Of a stretch of 17,011 nucleotides of DNA, positions 1 through 6,386 are shown in pieces. The DNA is taken from contig CAMVJF010000014.1 in assembly GCA_947167725.1 (NCBI GenBank), positions 1-17,011 on the forward strand, given 5' to 3'. Origin of the DNA: an uncultured Clostridia bacterium. Lineage in GTDB: Bacteria; Bacillota; Clostridia; Oscillospirales; Oscillospiraceae. The notes below the pieces were generated by a model, which saw only the letters and a list, made by a program, of their open reading frames with translations, was not told the origin of the DNA and did no database searches. A program made the translations under genes and the position numbers. Position 1 is the first letter of the stretch. Every line of letters starts with the position of its first letter.

Positions 1-2
1 GG

Positions 3-593
3 GGAAGCCTCGACGTCGGCGAGCTGAAGACCACGCCGAAGGGCACCGCGCTGGCCGATCCCCTCACCTATCAGTCCAACCAGAGTGATATCTTCGTCGG
101 CGGCGATTGCTACACCGGCCCGAAATTTGCTATCGACGCGATCGCAGCCGGCAAGGAAGCCGCGATCTCGCTGCACCGCTTCGTACACCCCGGCCAGACG
201 CTGACCGCCGGCCGCGACCGCAGACACATCACGGCGCTGAACAAGGAAAAGGCCATGATCGACGTCTCGAGCTTCGACCGCGACCACCGTCAGCTCCCCG
301 GCTACAACGAAGCCAAGGCCAAGACCTTCTCCGACGCGCGCGTCACTTTCACCGAAGAGCAGGTCCGCAAGGAGACCGCCCGCTGCCTCGGCTGCGGTGC
401 GACAAAGGTCGACGAGTACATGTGTATCGGCTGCGGCCTGTGCACGACGCGATGCAAGTTCGACGCGATCAAGCTCAAAAAGGTCCGCAACTGGGAGGCC
501 GGCTCCTTCGAGACCATGCCGATCAAGGTCGCGGAGGGTCTCGTCAAGCGTACCGGCGGCATCGTCCGCAAGGCCATCTCCGGCAAGAAGTAA
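3..593 (+). CDS. Fe-S/FAD pyridine-nucleotide oxidoreductase, C-terminal part (partial)
   Basis: The 5' end lies outside the window; 196 C-terminal residues are visible in the frame starting at base 3. They begin in the second nucleotide-binding half of a GltD/NfnB-like flavoprotein, with the GGDCYTGPKFAIDAIAAGK segment that closes the FAD site. A Cys-rich ferredoxin-like tail follows, with CLGCG and then CIGCGLCTTRC: seven cysteines arranged to bind Fe-S clusters. It aligns without large gaps to the C-terminus of the 894-residue protein at 3231-5915, so it is a paralogue. The expected role is electron transfer between NAD(P)H and ferredoxin-type partners in the cytoplasm; the partner is unknown. 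The stop TAA shares its last A with the ATG of hypA, so the two are translationally coupled. The family assignment is firm. The physiological reaction and the N-terminal domain content cannot be seen here. Confidence 0.85.
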   Translation, partial: GSLDVGELKTTPKGTALADPLTYQSNQSDIFVGGDCYTGPKFAIDAIAAGKEAAISLHRFVHPGQTLTAGRDRRHITALNKEKAMIDVSSFDRDHRQLPGYNEAKAKTFSDARVTFTEEQVRKETARCLGCGATKVDEYMCIGCGLCTTRCKFDAIKLKKVRNWEAGSFETMPIKVAEGLVKRTGGIVRKAISGKK

Positions 594-937
594 TGCACGA
601 GCTCGGTATTTGTGACGCGCTGCTCAAGATGGTGGATAAGATTGCCAAAGACGAGCAGTTAGACGGGATCAAAAAAATCACCGTCGAGGTCGGCACGCTC
701 TCCGGCGTTGTGCCGAGGTATCTTGAGGACTGCTGGACCGCGGTCGTGGACGGCACGGCCTATCTCGACACGGAGTTCGTCGTTGAGGTGATCACAGGCA
801 AGGCGAAATGTTTTGATTGCGGTGAAGAATTTGATGCCGGGATCAACGACAAGCTTATCTGCCCCCACTGCGGCGGCAACAGGCTCATTCCGATCTCGGG
901 GCGCGATCTGACGCTCAAGGAAATAGAAGCCATCTGA
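593..937 (+). CDS. hypA: HypA-type nickel/zinc metallochaperone (copy 1)
   Basis: This 114-residue protein starts with MHE, the conserved HypA N-terminus whose His2 binds nickel. It carries the zinc-finger pair C73-x2-C76 and C90-x2-C93, at nearly the same spacing as characterised HypA proteins. Full length matches the family (about 113-118 residues). The start is the ATG that overlaps the upstream TAA by one base; an open frame runs further 5' but lacks the MHE signature. Known HypA proteins deliver nickel to [NiFe]-hydrogenase (and urease) with HypB. No hydrogenase or other hyp gene is in this window. It is instead coupled to an Fe-S flavoprotein, exactly as copy 2 is at 2882-3229. The fold assignment is firm; the client enzyme is unknown. 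Confidence 0.9.
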   Translation: MHELGICDALLKMVDKIAKDEQLDGIKKITVEVGTLSGVVPRYLEDCWTAVVDGTAYLDTEFVVEVITGKAKCFDCGEEFDAGINDKLICPHCGGNRLIPISGRDLTLKEIEAI

Positions 938-942
938 ACCGA

Positions 943-978
943 CTCCCTCCGCTTTTCGCGGAGGGAGCTTTCTTTTTG
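943..978 (+). terminator. Intrinsic terminator after hypA copy 1
   Basis: A perfect 10-bp GC-rich stem (CTCCCTCCGC at 943-952 with GCGGAGGGAG at 958-967) has a 5-base TTTTC loop and is followed by CTTTCTTTTT. It sits 5 bases after the hypA stop and ends the oxidoreductase-hypA transcript. Confidence 0.92.
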
Positions 979-987
979 ACACGCCGC

Positions 988-1016
988 TTGCCTTGGACGG
1001 AAAGAGGGATTATACT
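988..1016 (+). promoter_or_regulatory. Probable sigma-A promoter for the acyl-ACP thioesterase
   Basis: The candidate -35 TTGCCT (988-993) and -10 TATACT (1011-1016) are separated by 17 bases, about 35 bases before the thioesterase ATG. The preceding terminator isolates this gene, so it needs its own promoter. Confidence 0.55.
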
Positions 1017-1050
1017 GATCGCATGATTCTCTTATCTCGGAGGAGCTTTG

Positions 1051-1758
1051 ATGGAACTTTACTCACATCCATACAAACTCAAGAGCCGCGATGTAAACCG
1101 GTTTGAGCGACTTCGTCCCTCACAGCTGTTCGAATTGATGCAGGAGGCCGCGACCGAGCATTCCGAGCTGCTCGGCGCCGGGATCCGCGAGATCAGGACG
1201 CGAAATCTCATGTGGGTACTCGTCCGGCAGTATGTGGAGATCACGCGGATGCCGCGCTACGGCGAGGAAGTCATGATAGAGACCTGGCCGACCAAAACCG
1301 TTCACTCCCTCTATCCGCGCTTTTACAGGATCCTCTCGCAGAGCGGCGAGACGCTGATCGCGAGTTCCGCGATCTGGACTCTCGCGGACATGAAGGAGCG
1401 CGTGCTGGTCCCCGCCTCCCGTTCCGGCGTCGACTTCGGCTTTGAGGCCAGAGGCTGTGAGATCGCCCTGCCCTCTCCGATACGGCGCTTTGAGACCGAC
1501 CGCTCGGTCGACTTCACCGTTCCGTTCAGTTATATCGACATGAACGGGCACATGAACAACACGCGCTATCTCGATCTGGCGGACAATCTTTGTCCCGCCG
1601 CGCAGGAGGGACGCGAGCCGAAGCGGATCCGCGTGGAGTATGCCGCCGAGCTTCTCTGCGGCCGGGAATACACGCTGCATTACGCCTGGGACGGAAAGCG
1701 TTTTCTCCTCAACGCGGGCGACGAAAAATCCCTGTTCCGCATCTCGGAGGAGTACTGA
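1051..1758 (+). CDS. Acyl-ACP thioesterase (FatA/FatB-like double hotdog)
   Basis: This 235-residue protein should hydrolyse acyl-ACP to release free fatty acids in the cytoplasm. The N-terminal hotdog half (about 1-125) has the conserved stretch around residues 48-60 (RTRNLMWVLVRQ) and the ETWP motif at 77-80. The second half (about 150-235) carries the catalytic-type D163-x-N165-x-H167-xx-N170 signature in YIDMNGHMNNTRY. Length fits bacterial members of PF01643. The start is ATG at 1051 because GGAGGAG at 1039-1045 is correctly spaced; an in-frame TTG lies directly before it. It is monocistronic: terminator upstream, own promoter, and a T-rich stretch downstream. Nothing links it to the flanking redox genes apart from position between the two oxidoreductase-hypA copies. 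Chain-length preference cannot be read from sequence. Confidence 0.9.
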   Translation: MELYSHPYKLKSRDVNRFERLRPSQLFELMQEAATEHSELLGAGIREIRTRNLMWVLVRQYVEITRMPRYGEEVMIETWPTKTVHSLYPRFYRILSQSGETLIASSAIWTLADMKERVLVPASRSGVDFGFEARGCEIALPSPIRRFETDRSVDFTVPFSYIDMNGHMNNTRYLDLADNLCPAAQEGREPKRIRVEYAAELLCGREYTLHYAWDGKRFLLNAGDEKSLFRISEEY

Positions 1759-1767
1759 AGCCGAAAC

Positions 1768-1792
1768 CGGCGATTATTTGCCGTTCTTTTTT
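1768..1792 (+). terminator. Weak terminator candidate after the thioesterase gene
   Basis: A short CGGC/GCCG stem (1768-1771 and 1780-1783) is followed by TTCTTTTTT. The T-tract is good but the stem is only 4 bp, so termination here may be partial. Confidence 0.35.
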
Positions 1793-1804
1793 GTTGACAT
1801 AACG

Positions 1805-1828
1805 CATTGTCCTGCAAAAGGGACAGTG
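1805..1828 (+). repeat. Inverted repeat upstream of the small ORF
   Basis: CATTGTCC (1805-1812) and GGACAGTG (1821-1828) form an 8-bp stem with one G-T wobble around an 8-base spacer. It lies just upstream of the extended -10 candidate at 1833-1841. It could be an operator or an RNA hairpin if transcription starts further upstream; the sequence alone does not decide. Confidence 0.45.
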
Positions 1829-1832
1829 TATT

Positions 1833-1841
1833 TGCTATCAT
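1833..1841 (+). promoter_or_regulatory. Possible extended -10 promoter element
   Basis: TGCTATCAT matches an extended -10 (TGn plus 5 of 6 of TATAAT). No good -35 box lies 16-18 bases upstream; the perfect TTGACA at 1794-1799 is too far away. A sporulation sigma factor could instead drive the downstream pdaB, but I found no clear sigma-E or sigma-G box. Confidence 0.3.
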
Positions 1842-1873
1842 GGGGTCAGAAACAGAAAAGGAGAATCAGCCCC

Positions 1874-1978
1874 ATGAAAAGCACACTTGAACAGCTCACG
1901 CTTGATACGCAGTTTCTCAGCGCCTCTCTCCTACCGCTCGGGCTTTTGCTCGGAGTCGTATTCGCAGTATTCCTGTAG
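1874..1978 (+). CDS. Candidate 34-residue single-pass membrane peptide
   Basis: An ATG at 1874 follows AAAAGGAG (1856-1863) with a 10-base spacer and opens a 34-codon frame ending in TAG. The peptide has a polar N-terminal half (MKSTLEQLTLDTQ) and a hydrophobic C-terminal half (SLLPLGLLLGVVFAVFL), which could form one short transmembrane helix. It is 68 bases upstream of pdaB on the same strand. It could be a functional micropeptide or a leader peptide tied to pdaB control. I recognise no family. The first bases of the coding region can pair with 1838-1846, which would bury the start codon if the transcript begins upstream of that point. Support is the ribosome binding site, the composition and the gap it fills; codon evidence is too short to help. 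Confidence 0.5.
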   Translation: MKSTLEQLTLDTQFLSASLLPLGLLLGVVFAVFL

Positions 1979-2004
1979 GAACTTGCGGCACGCAGCCCGT
2001 CTAT

Positions 2005-2040
2005 GCCTCCTTTGTCGCTCATAAGCTGTACAAAGGAGGC
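2005..2040 (+). promoter_or_regulatory. Hairpin that sequesters the pdaB ribosome binding site
   Basis: GCCTCCTTTGT (2005-2015) and ACAAAGGAGGC (2030-2040) form a perfect 11-bp inverted repeat with a 14-base loop. The 3' arm is the Shine-Dalgarno sequence AAAGGAGG of pdaB. In RNA this stem would block ribosome entry. There is no T-tract after it, so it is not a terminator. The 5' arm mimics the anti-Shine-Dalgarno end of 16S rRNA and could also pair over 7 bases with the binding site of the small ORF at 1856-1863. Confidence 0.75.
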
Positions 2041-2046
2041 TTGCTT

Positions 2047-2838
2047 ATGGTGGATATTCGACTGGTCGCGCGGCGATACAGGAAACAGCTTTCCATTCTG
2101 GGTACAGCGCTTGCGGCAGCGCTGATTCTGTGGACGGTGAACAATCCCGCGATCGTAGGCGCTTCCGCGACAAAGCGGGAGCTGCCGATCTACAGCGTTG
2201 AGAGAGAGGGCAAATACGTCTCGCTCAGCTTCGACGCCGCCTGGGGCAACGAGGACACGGGAACGCTGATCAACATACTGAACAGTTACGGAGTCAAAGC
2301 GACCTTTTTTGTCGTCGGCGACTGGGCGGAGAAGTATCCCGAGTCGGTCAAAGCGCTTTACGACGCTGGTAATGAGGTCATGAGCCATTCGTCGCATCAT
2401 TCTCATTTTTCAATGATGAGCGCCGACGAGATCGCAGCCGATCTGCGTGAGGCCAACCGCAAGATCTCGTCGAGGACCGGCGTGGAGCCGACGCTCTTTC
2501 GCTGTCCGTACGGAGAGTATGACGACCATGTGATCCAGACAGTCAAAAGCCTTGGAATGACCGCGATCCAATGGTCGGTCGACAGTCTCGACTGGAAGGG
2601 CATCAGCGCGGATGAGATCTATTCGCGCGTGATGAAAAAAGTGGAGCCGGGCAGCATCATCCTGTTCCATAACGCGGCGGATCACACGCCAGAGGCTCTC
2701 CCCCGCATCATCGAATCCCTGCAGCGGGACGGCTACACGATCGTTCCGATATCGGAGCTTCTTCTGGACGGAGAATACCGGATCGACCATACCGGGAGGC
2801 AGATCGCAGCGGTAAAAAACTATCCCGAGATGCAATGA
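2047..2838 (+). CDS. pdaB: Polysaccharide deacetylase, PdaB-like sporulation protein
   Basis: This 263-residue protein has an N-terminal signal-anchor (residues about 13-38), then a NodB-homology domain (about 57-240). Motifs seen: SFDAAWG at 61-67, holding the catalytic-base position D63; H114-SSH-H118; RCPYG at 152-156; SVDSLDW ending at W183; and LFHN with H208. The second Asp of the classical TFDDG motif is Ala64, as I recall for PdaB-type proteins, where the following residues diverge from classical chitin deacetylases. It probably acts outside the membrane on peptidoglycan or cortex glycan during spore formation. ATG 2047 is chosen because AAAGGAGG lies 7 bases upstream; a TTG at 2041 is too close to that site. 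The binding site lies in a strong hairpin, suggesting post-transcriptional control. A strong terminator follows. Family placement is confident; catalytic activity is not certain. Confidence 0.88.
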   Translation: MVDIRLVARRYRKQLSILGTALAAALILWTVNNPAIVGASATKRELPIYSVEREGKYVSLSFDAAWGNEDTGTLINILNSYGVKATFFVVGDWAEKYPESVKALYDAGNEVMSHSSHHSHFSMMSADEIAADLREANRKISSRTGVEPTLFRCPYGEYDDHVIQTVKSLGMTAIQWSVDSLDWKGISADEIYSRVMKKVEPGSIILFHNAADHTPEALPRIIESLQRDGYTIVPISELLLDGEYRIDHTGRQIAAVKNYPEMQ

Positions 2839-2841
2839 ATC

Positions 2842-2884
2842 GCGCCGGGCGGTGACGCCCGGCGCAATCTTTTTCGTTTTTTTA
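2842..2884 (+). terminator. Intrinsic terminator after pdaB, between convergent genes
   Basis: A perfect 10-bp stem (GCGCCGGGCG at 2842-2851, CGCCCGGCGC at 2856-2865) has a GTGA tetraloop, followed by CTTTTTCGTTTTTTT. It is strong for the plus strand. For the minus-strand hypA it offers the hairpin but no good U-tract. Confidence 0.93.
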
Positions 2885-3229
2885 TTCGTCCGATACATGG
2901 ATTTCCCGGATCCGACACTCCTGCCCGGAGAGGATCTTTTTTTCAAAGCTCCCGCAGTTCGGGCAGTAGCCTCGGTTGTCGACGACATTGAAGATCTCGT
3001 CGCATTCCTCGCATTCGGCAAGGCCCGGAACCGTTTCGATCACGAGAGCTGCGCCTTCAAGCGGAGTTCCCTCGGCAACGGCTGGAAATACTTTTTCCAA
3101 ATACTCCGGGATCACGAGCGAGAGTTCGCCGCAGTCGACGACGATCTCCCTGATACCGCTGATCGCGCTCTCTTTCGCGAAATCCAGGACCGTGTCCTTG
3201 ATCTGTCTTGCGATACCGATCTCATGCAT
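2882..3229 (-). CDS. hypA: HypA-type nickel/zinc metallochaperone (copy 2)
   Basis: This 115-residue paralogue of the gene at 593-937 starts MHEIGIA. It has zinc-finger cysteines C73-x2-C76 and C89-x2-C92, and the nickel-site residue His2 is kept. The start ATG lies one base after the TAA of the 894-residue oxidoreductase, so translation is coupled; an in-frame extension upstream is excluded because it would remove the MHE start. It is the last gene of the six-gene minus-strand cluster. HypA normally works with HypB on nickel enzymes, but neither HypB nor a nickel enzyme is visible here. Its constant pairing with an Fe-S flavoprotein suggests a role in metal supply to that enzyme or the neighbouring dehydratase; this is inference. 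Confidence 0.9.
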   Translation of the reverse strand: MHEIGIARQIKDTVLDFAKESAISGIREIVVDCGELSLVIPEYLEKVFPAVAEGTPLEGAALVIETVPGLAECEECDEIFNVVDNRGYCPNCGSFEKKILSGQECRIREIHVSDE

Positions 3230-3230
3230 C

Positions 3231-5915
3231 TTATTTCCCAAGCTTCCCGATATGCTTGACGGCGATGCGGCCGGTCTTCTTTGGCACGCTTGCGACAATA
3301 CGGCCGAGCGTGGTGAAATAGGGCTGGTTATCCGCGTCGAGCACCTTTTCGAGATGGATTGCGTCGAACTTGCAATGGATGGTGCAAACGCCGCAGCCGA
3401 CGCACATGAACTCGTCCACGACGGCCATGCCGCAGCCGAGGCAGCGGGCGCATTCCTTTTTCATCTGCTCCTCGGTAAAACTCACTCTTTCATCCGAAAA
3501 GCTAAGCGCACGCGTCTCATGATATCCGGGCGCCTGCCTCTTATCGCGATCAAAACTGCCAATGGAAATCTTCACGCTCCGGCGGTCAAGCTCCTTATAG
3601 TCGCGGCGGTCGCGGCCAAGGTCGAGCGTCTGGCCTTCGTGGACGAAGCGGTGCAGGGAGATCGCCGCCTGCTTGCCAGCGGCGATCGCGTCGATGGCGA
3701 ACTTCGGTCCCGTACAGACGTCGCCGCCCGCAAAGATGTCCTTCTGTGCGGTCTGCCATGTCATCGCGTCCGCTTTGACGGTCCCCTTCTCCGTGCGTTC
3801 CAATGCGCCGGTGTCGAGCTTGCCCCAGTCGATCTTCTGTCCGACGGCGGCGATCACGCTGTCGACCGGGAGCGTCTCGAACTCGCCTGTCCCGATCGGT
3901 CTCCGCCTGCCCTTCTCATCCGGCTTGCCGAGCCTCATGCGCTCATAACGAACCGCGCTTACCTTCCCGTCCGCCCCGATGATCTCGGCCGGAGCGGAGA
4001 GGAACAGGAACTTCACGCCTTCCCGCTCGGCCTCGGAAACCTCCTCGGCATCGGCGGGCATTTCCTCGCGGCTGCGGCGATAGAGCACAAACGTCTCCTT
4101 CGCGCCAAGTCGAAGCGCAGTACGACAAACATCAACCGCAACATTTCCGCCGCCAATAACGGCGCAGCGCGTTCCGATATCCGGCTTCTTGCCAAGATTG
4201 ACCTGCCGCAGCAGGTCGACGCCTCCCCAGACGCCCGCGAGCTCCTCGCCCGGGACGCCGAGCGGAGCGCTCTTCTGGGCGCCGATCGCGAGATAAAAGC
4301 CCTTGTATCCTTCGGCTCGAAGCTGCTCGATCGTCAGGTCCTTACCGATCTCGACGCCGCAGCGAAACTCTACTCCCATAGCGCGCAGGACGTCGATCTC
4401 GGCATTGAGCACGTCTTTCTCAAGACGGAAGCTCGGGATACCGAGCACGAGCATCCCGCCGGGCTTTTCTTCCTTCTCGAATACCGTCACGGGATAGCCT
4501 TTCTGCGCGAGGAAAAAGGCACAGCTCAAGCCGGCCGGGCCGGCGCCGATAATTGCGATCTTCTCGCTGTAAGGCTTACCGGTCTGGTTGAGCATCTGCG
4601 GGATATATCGGTTATCCTCTTCAAGCTCATGGTCCGCGATGAAGCGCTTAACCTCGTCGATCGCCACCGACTCATCCACGCTCGCTCGCAGGCATGCCTG
4701 CTCGCAGGGCTTATGGCAGATGCGTCCGCAAACGGCCGGAAAGGGGTTTTCCTTTTTGATCAGCTCGAGCGCTTCCCGATAGCGGCCCTGTGAGGCAAGC
4801 TTCAGATAGCCCTGTACGGCGATATGAGCCGGACAAGCCGTCTTGCACGGCGAAGTGCCGCTGTCCGTAATGTCGCTTCTCGTGCTGCGATAATCCGGCC
4901 TGTATTGATCTTTGCCCCAAAGAAGCGTGTTGCGCGGCGTCTCGTCCGGGCGCGGGATCGAACTCGGGGCGTCGCAAAGCTTCTGCCCGAGCTTCACCGC
5001 GTTCACCTGGCAGTTTTCTACGCACTGTCCGCAGGCAACGCATTTGTCCCGGTCGACCCGGGCAATATAGTTCGAACGCACGGCGTCCGGCGCGCGGAAA
5101 TAGGTCGCTATACGCAGCGCAAAGCAGCTGCAGCCGCAGCAGTTGCAAATCGCCGTGGCCTCCTCGTATCCGGGCGCGACATTCAACTCATGCACGAGCC
5201 CGTTGTCCTCGGCGCGTTTGAGGATCTCAAGGGCCTCCGCCTTGTCGATCATGCGGTGATCTCCGTGCTTGACGTAGTTGATCGCATTGTCGTTGAGGTA
5301 CATGCACATGTCCTCTTCGAGATGGCCGCAGCCCTCGCCCATCAGGCGGCGGGAACGCCGGCAAGAGCAGGGGCCGACCGAGATCGCTCTCGCCTTCTCG
5401 ACCAGGCTGACGACCTCGTCGTAGCTCGCCCTTCTCGAATTGTTCTCGATTGCGCTCTGAACGGGGATCACGCGCATCATGTTCATGCCGGCGTCCATAA
5501 AAGGTGCCAGCATCGAGACCTTGCGCCGCGTATACTCCTCAAAACACTCGCCGAGAACGGGATATTTCTCGCACTGCTCACGGACCGAGAGGATGCCTTC
5601 CATGATGCCGGGAACCCAGATCGGGTAATAATAGTAAGTCACCCCGTCGCGAATGCGGATCCTTACGATACCGGCATAACAGAGCTTGTCAAGCTGCTCC
5701 TGCGTAAACTCTACCGATTTCTTCGCTCGGCGCGCGACGTCCGCCGCGGTCCTGTTTTCCTCGAGATGCAGATGCATCATGACCTCACACATGTCGTCGT
5801 CCACGATGGGATCGAGGATTCGATACTCCGGATCCTGATAACCGAGACCGGTATAGGTCATGCTCTCAAGGCTGATTTTCGTCGCCAGACGCAGGATATT
5901 TGGTCTTTTTGCCAT
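3231..5915 (-). CDS. Multidomain winged-helix/ferredoxin/GltD-like Fe-S FAD oxidoreductase
   Basis: This is an 894-residue fusion. Residues about 30-110 resemble a winged-helix fold. About 180-265 is a Cys-rich region (CSCRRSRR at 183-190, CGHLEEDMC at 196-204, CNCCGCSC at 257-264). A ferredoxin motif C292-x2-C295-x2-C298-x3-C302 follows. Residues 357-410 form the GltD/NfnB-type N-terminal Fe-S domain (CKTAC, CGRICHKPCEQAC). The FAD site is GAGPAGLS at 457-464, the NAD(P) site is IGGGNVAVD at 587-595, and GGDVCTGPKFAIDAIAAGK at 730-748 completes the FAD pocket. The C-terminal cluster domain has CARCLGCG and CVGCGVCTIHC (822-848). Expected role: NAD(P)H-linked electron transfer through several Fe-S clusters, possibly to or from ferredoxin. 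The ATG at 5915 has GAGGTGA upstream. The gene sits 11 bases after the aconitase X small subunit and 1 base before hypA. The left-edge partial gene is a paralogue. Domain calls are firm except the winged helix. Confidence 0.88.
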   Translation of the reverse strand: MAKRPNILRLATKISLESMTYTGLGYQDPEYRILDPIVDDDMCEVMMHLHLEENRTAADVARRAKKSVEFTQEQLDKLCYAGIVRIRIRDGVTYYYYPIWVPGIMEGILSVREQCEKYPVLGECFEEYTRRKVSMLAPFMDAGMNMMRVIPVQSAIENNSRRASYDEVVSLVEKARAISVGPCSCRRSRRLMGEGCGHLEEDMCMYLNDNAINYVKHGDHRMIDKAEALEILKRAEDNGLVHELNVAPGYEEATAICNCCGCSCFALRIATYFRAPDAVRSNYIARVDRDKCVACGQCVENCQVNAVKLGQKLCDAPSSIPRPDETPRNTLLWGKDQYRPDYRSTRSDITDSGTSPCKTACPAHIAVQGYLKLASQGRYREALELIKKENPFPAVCGRICHKPCEQACLRASVDESVAIDEVKRFIADHELEEDNRYIPQMLNQTGKPYSEKIAIIGAGPAGLSCAFFLAQKGYPVTVFEKEEKPGGMLVLGIPSFRLEKDVLNAEIDVLRAMGVEFRCGVEIGKDLTIEQLRAEGYKGFYLAIGAQKSAPLGVPGEELAGVWGGVDLLRQVNLGKKPDIGTRCAVIGGGNVAVDVCRTALRLGAKETFVLYRRSREEMPADAEEVSEAEREGVKFLFLSAPAEIIGADGKVSAVRYERMRLGKPDEKGRRRPIGTGEFETLPVDSVIAAVGQKIDWGKLDTGALERTEKGTVKADAMTWQTAQKDIFAGGDVCTGPKFAIDAIAAGKQAAISLHRFVHEGQTLDLGRDRRDYKELDRRSVKISIGSFDRDKRQAPGYHETRALSFSDERVSFTEEQMKKECARCLGCGMAVVDEFMCVGCGVCTIHCKFDAIHLEKVLDADNQPYFTTLGRIVASVPKKTGRIAVKHIGKLGK

Positions 5916-5926
5916 ATTGTCACCTC

Positions 5927-6370
5927 TTATTCGATTTCGACGACGCCGTTTTCCTTGACCTCGACCGTCATGCCGTCCTTCACGGCGGAAAGGAACTCTT
6001 CTCCAAGGCGGTCAATGACGGGCATTTTCGCGTCGGTCCAGTAAGCTGCGAGGATCGCGCCGGCGGCGGCCAACGAGTCGATGTGTTTGGAAAACAGCAT
6101 GCAGGCAGGCTGCTTGCCCGTTGCACAGACGGTATACAGCGCCATGCCGCCGGTCGTGGATCCGATCGTCTCGGGCAGGCAGAGAGCCTTTCCGAGCATG
6201 GACTTCTGATAAAGGTCGGGGTTGTTCTGATCGCTGCACTTGACGGCTTTATCTCCCAGCAGCATCGGAGTCTGATAGCTGGCAAGGGTGTTAAAGCCAC
6301 CGTGACTGACGAGCGCTTCCGCCCTGCACGTGCCGGGTGTGATCACGCGGCCCTGAAACGTCTTTTTCAT
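5927..6370 (-). CDS. Aconitase X small (swivel) subunit, DUF126 family
   Basis: This 147-residue protein matches the swivel domain of aconitase X (PF01989). It has GRVITPG near the start, then LCLPETIGSTTGG at about 63-75 with Ser71 in the GST position known to contribute to the active site, and the alternating Gly/Ala segment AAAGAILAAYW at 101-111. It forms the two-subunit (type II) enzyme with the large subunit encoded 16 bases upstream. Type II members that have been characterised include the archaeal phosphomevalonate dehydratase; single-chain bacterial members dehydrate cis-3-hydroxy-L-proline. The substrate here cannot be deduced. AAAGGGGG precedes the ATG. It is very likely translated with its partner from the same message. 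Confidence 0.88.
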   Translation of the reverse strand: MKKTFQGRVITPGTCRAEALVSHGGFNTLASYQTPMLLGDKAVKCSDQNNPDLYQKSMLGKALCLPETIGSTTGGMALYTVCATGKQPACMLFSKHIDSLAAAGAILAAYWTDAKMPVIDRLGEEFLSAVKDGMTVEVKENGVVEIE

Positions 6371-6386
6371 CTCACATACGCCCCCT

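Noticed and set aside
107..592. Extended N-terminus for hypA copy 1
   Set aside because: The upstream frame overlaps the oxidoreductase gene and is Arg-rich shadow sequence; the MHE start at 593 is the conserved HypA N-terminus.
976..981. Perfect TTGACA as -35 for the thioesterase promoter
   Set aside because: The nearest good -10 (1011-1016) is 29 bases away, and the box overlaps the U-tract of the preceding terminator.
1794..1799. Perfect TTGACA upstream of the small ORF
   Set aside because: No -10 box at 16-18 bases; the TATCAT at 1836 is 36 bases downstream.
2976..4793. Long open frame (about 605 codons) on the plus strand
   Set aside because: It is antisense to the 894-residue oxidoreductase, has no family motifs and an Ala/Arg/Leu/Asp-rich composition typical of a shadow of a GC-rich gene.
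4824..6044. Long plus-strand open frame (about 406 codons)
   Set aside because: It is antisense to the oxidoreductase and the aconitase X small subunit; no ribosome binding site or recognisable domain.
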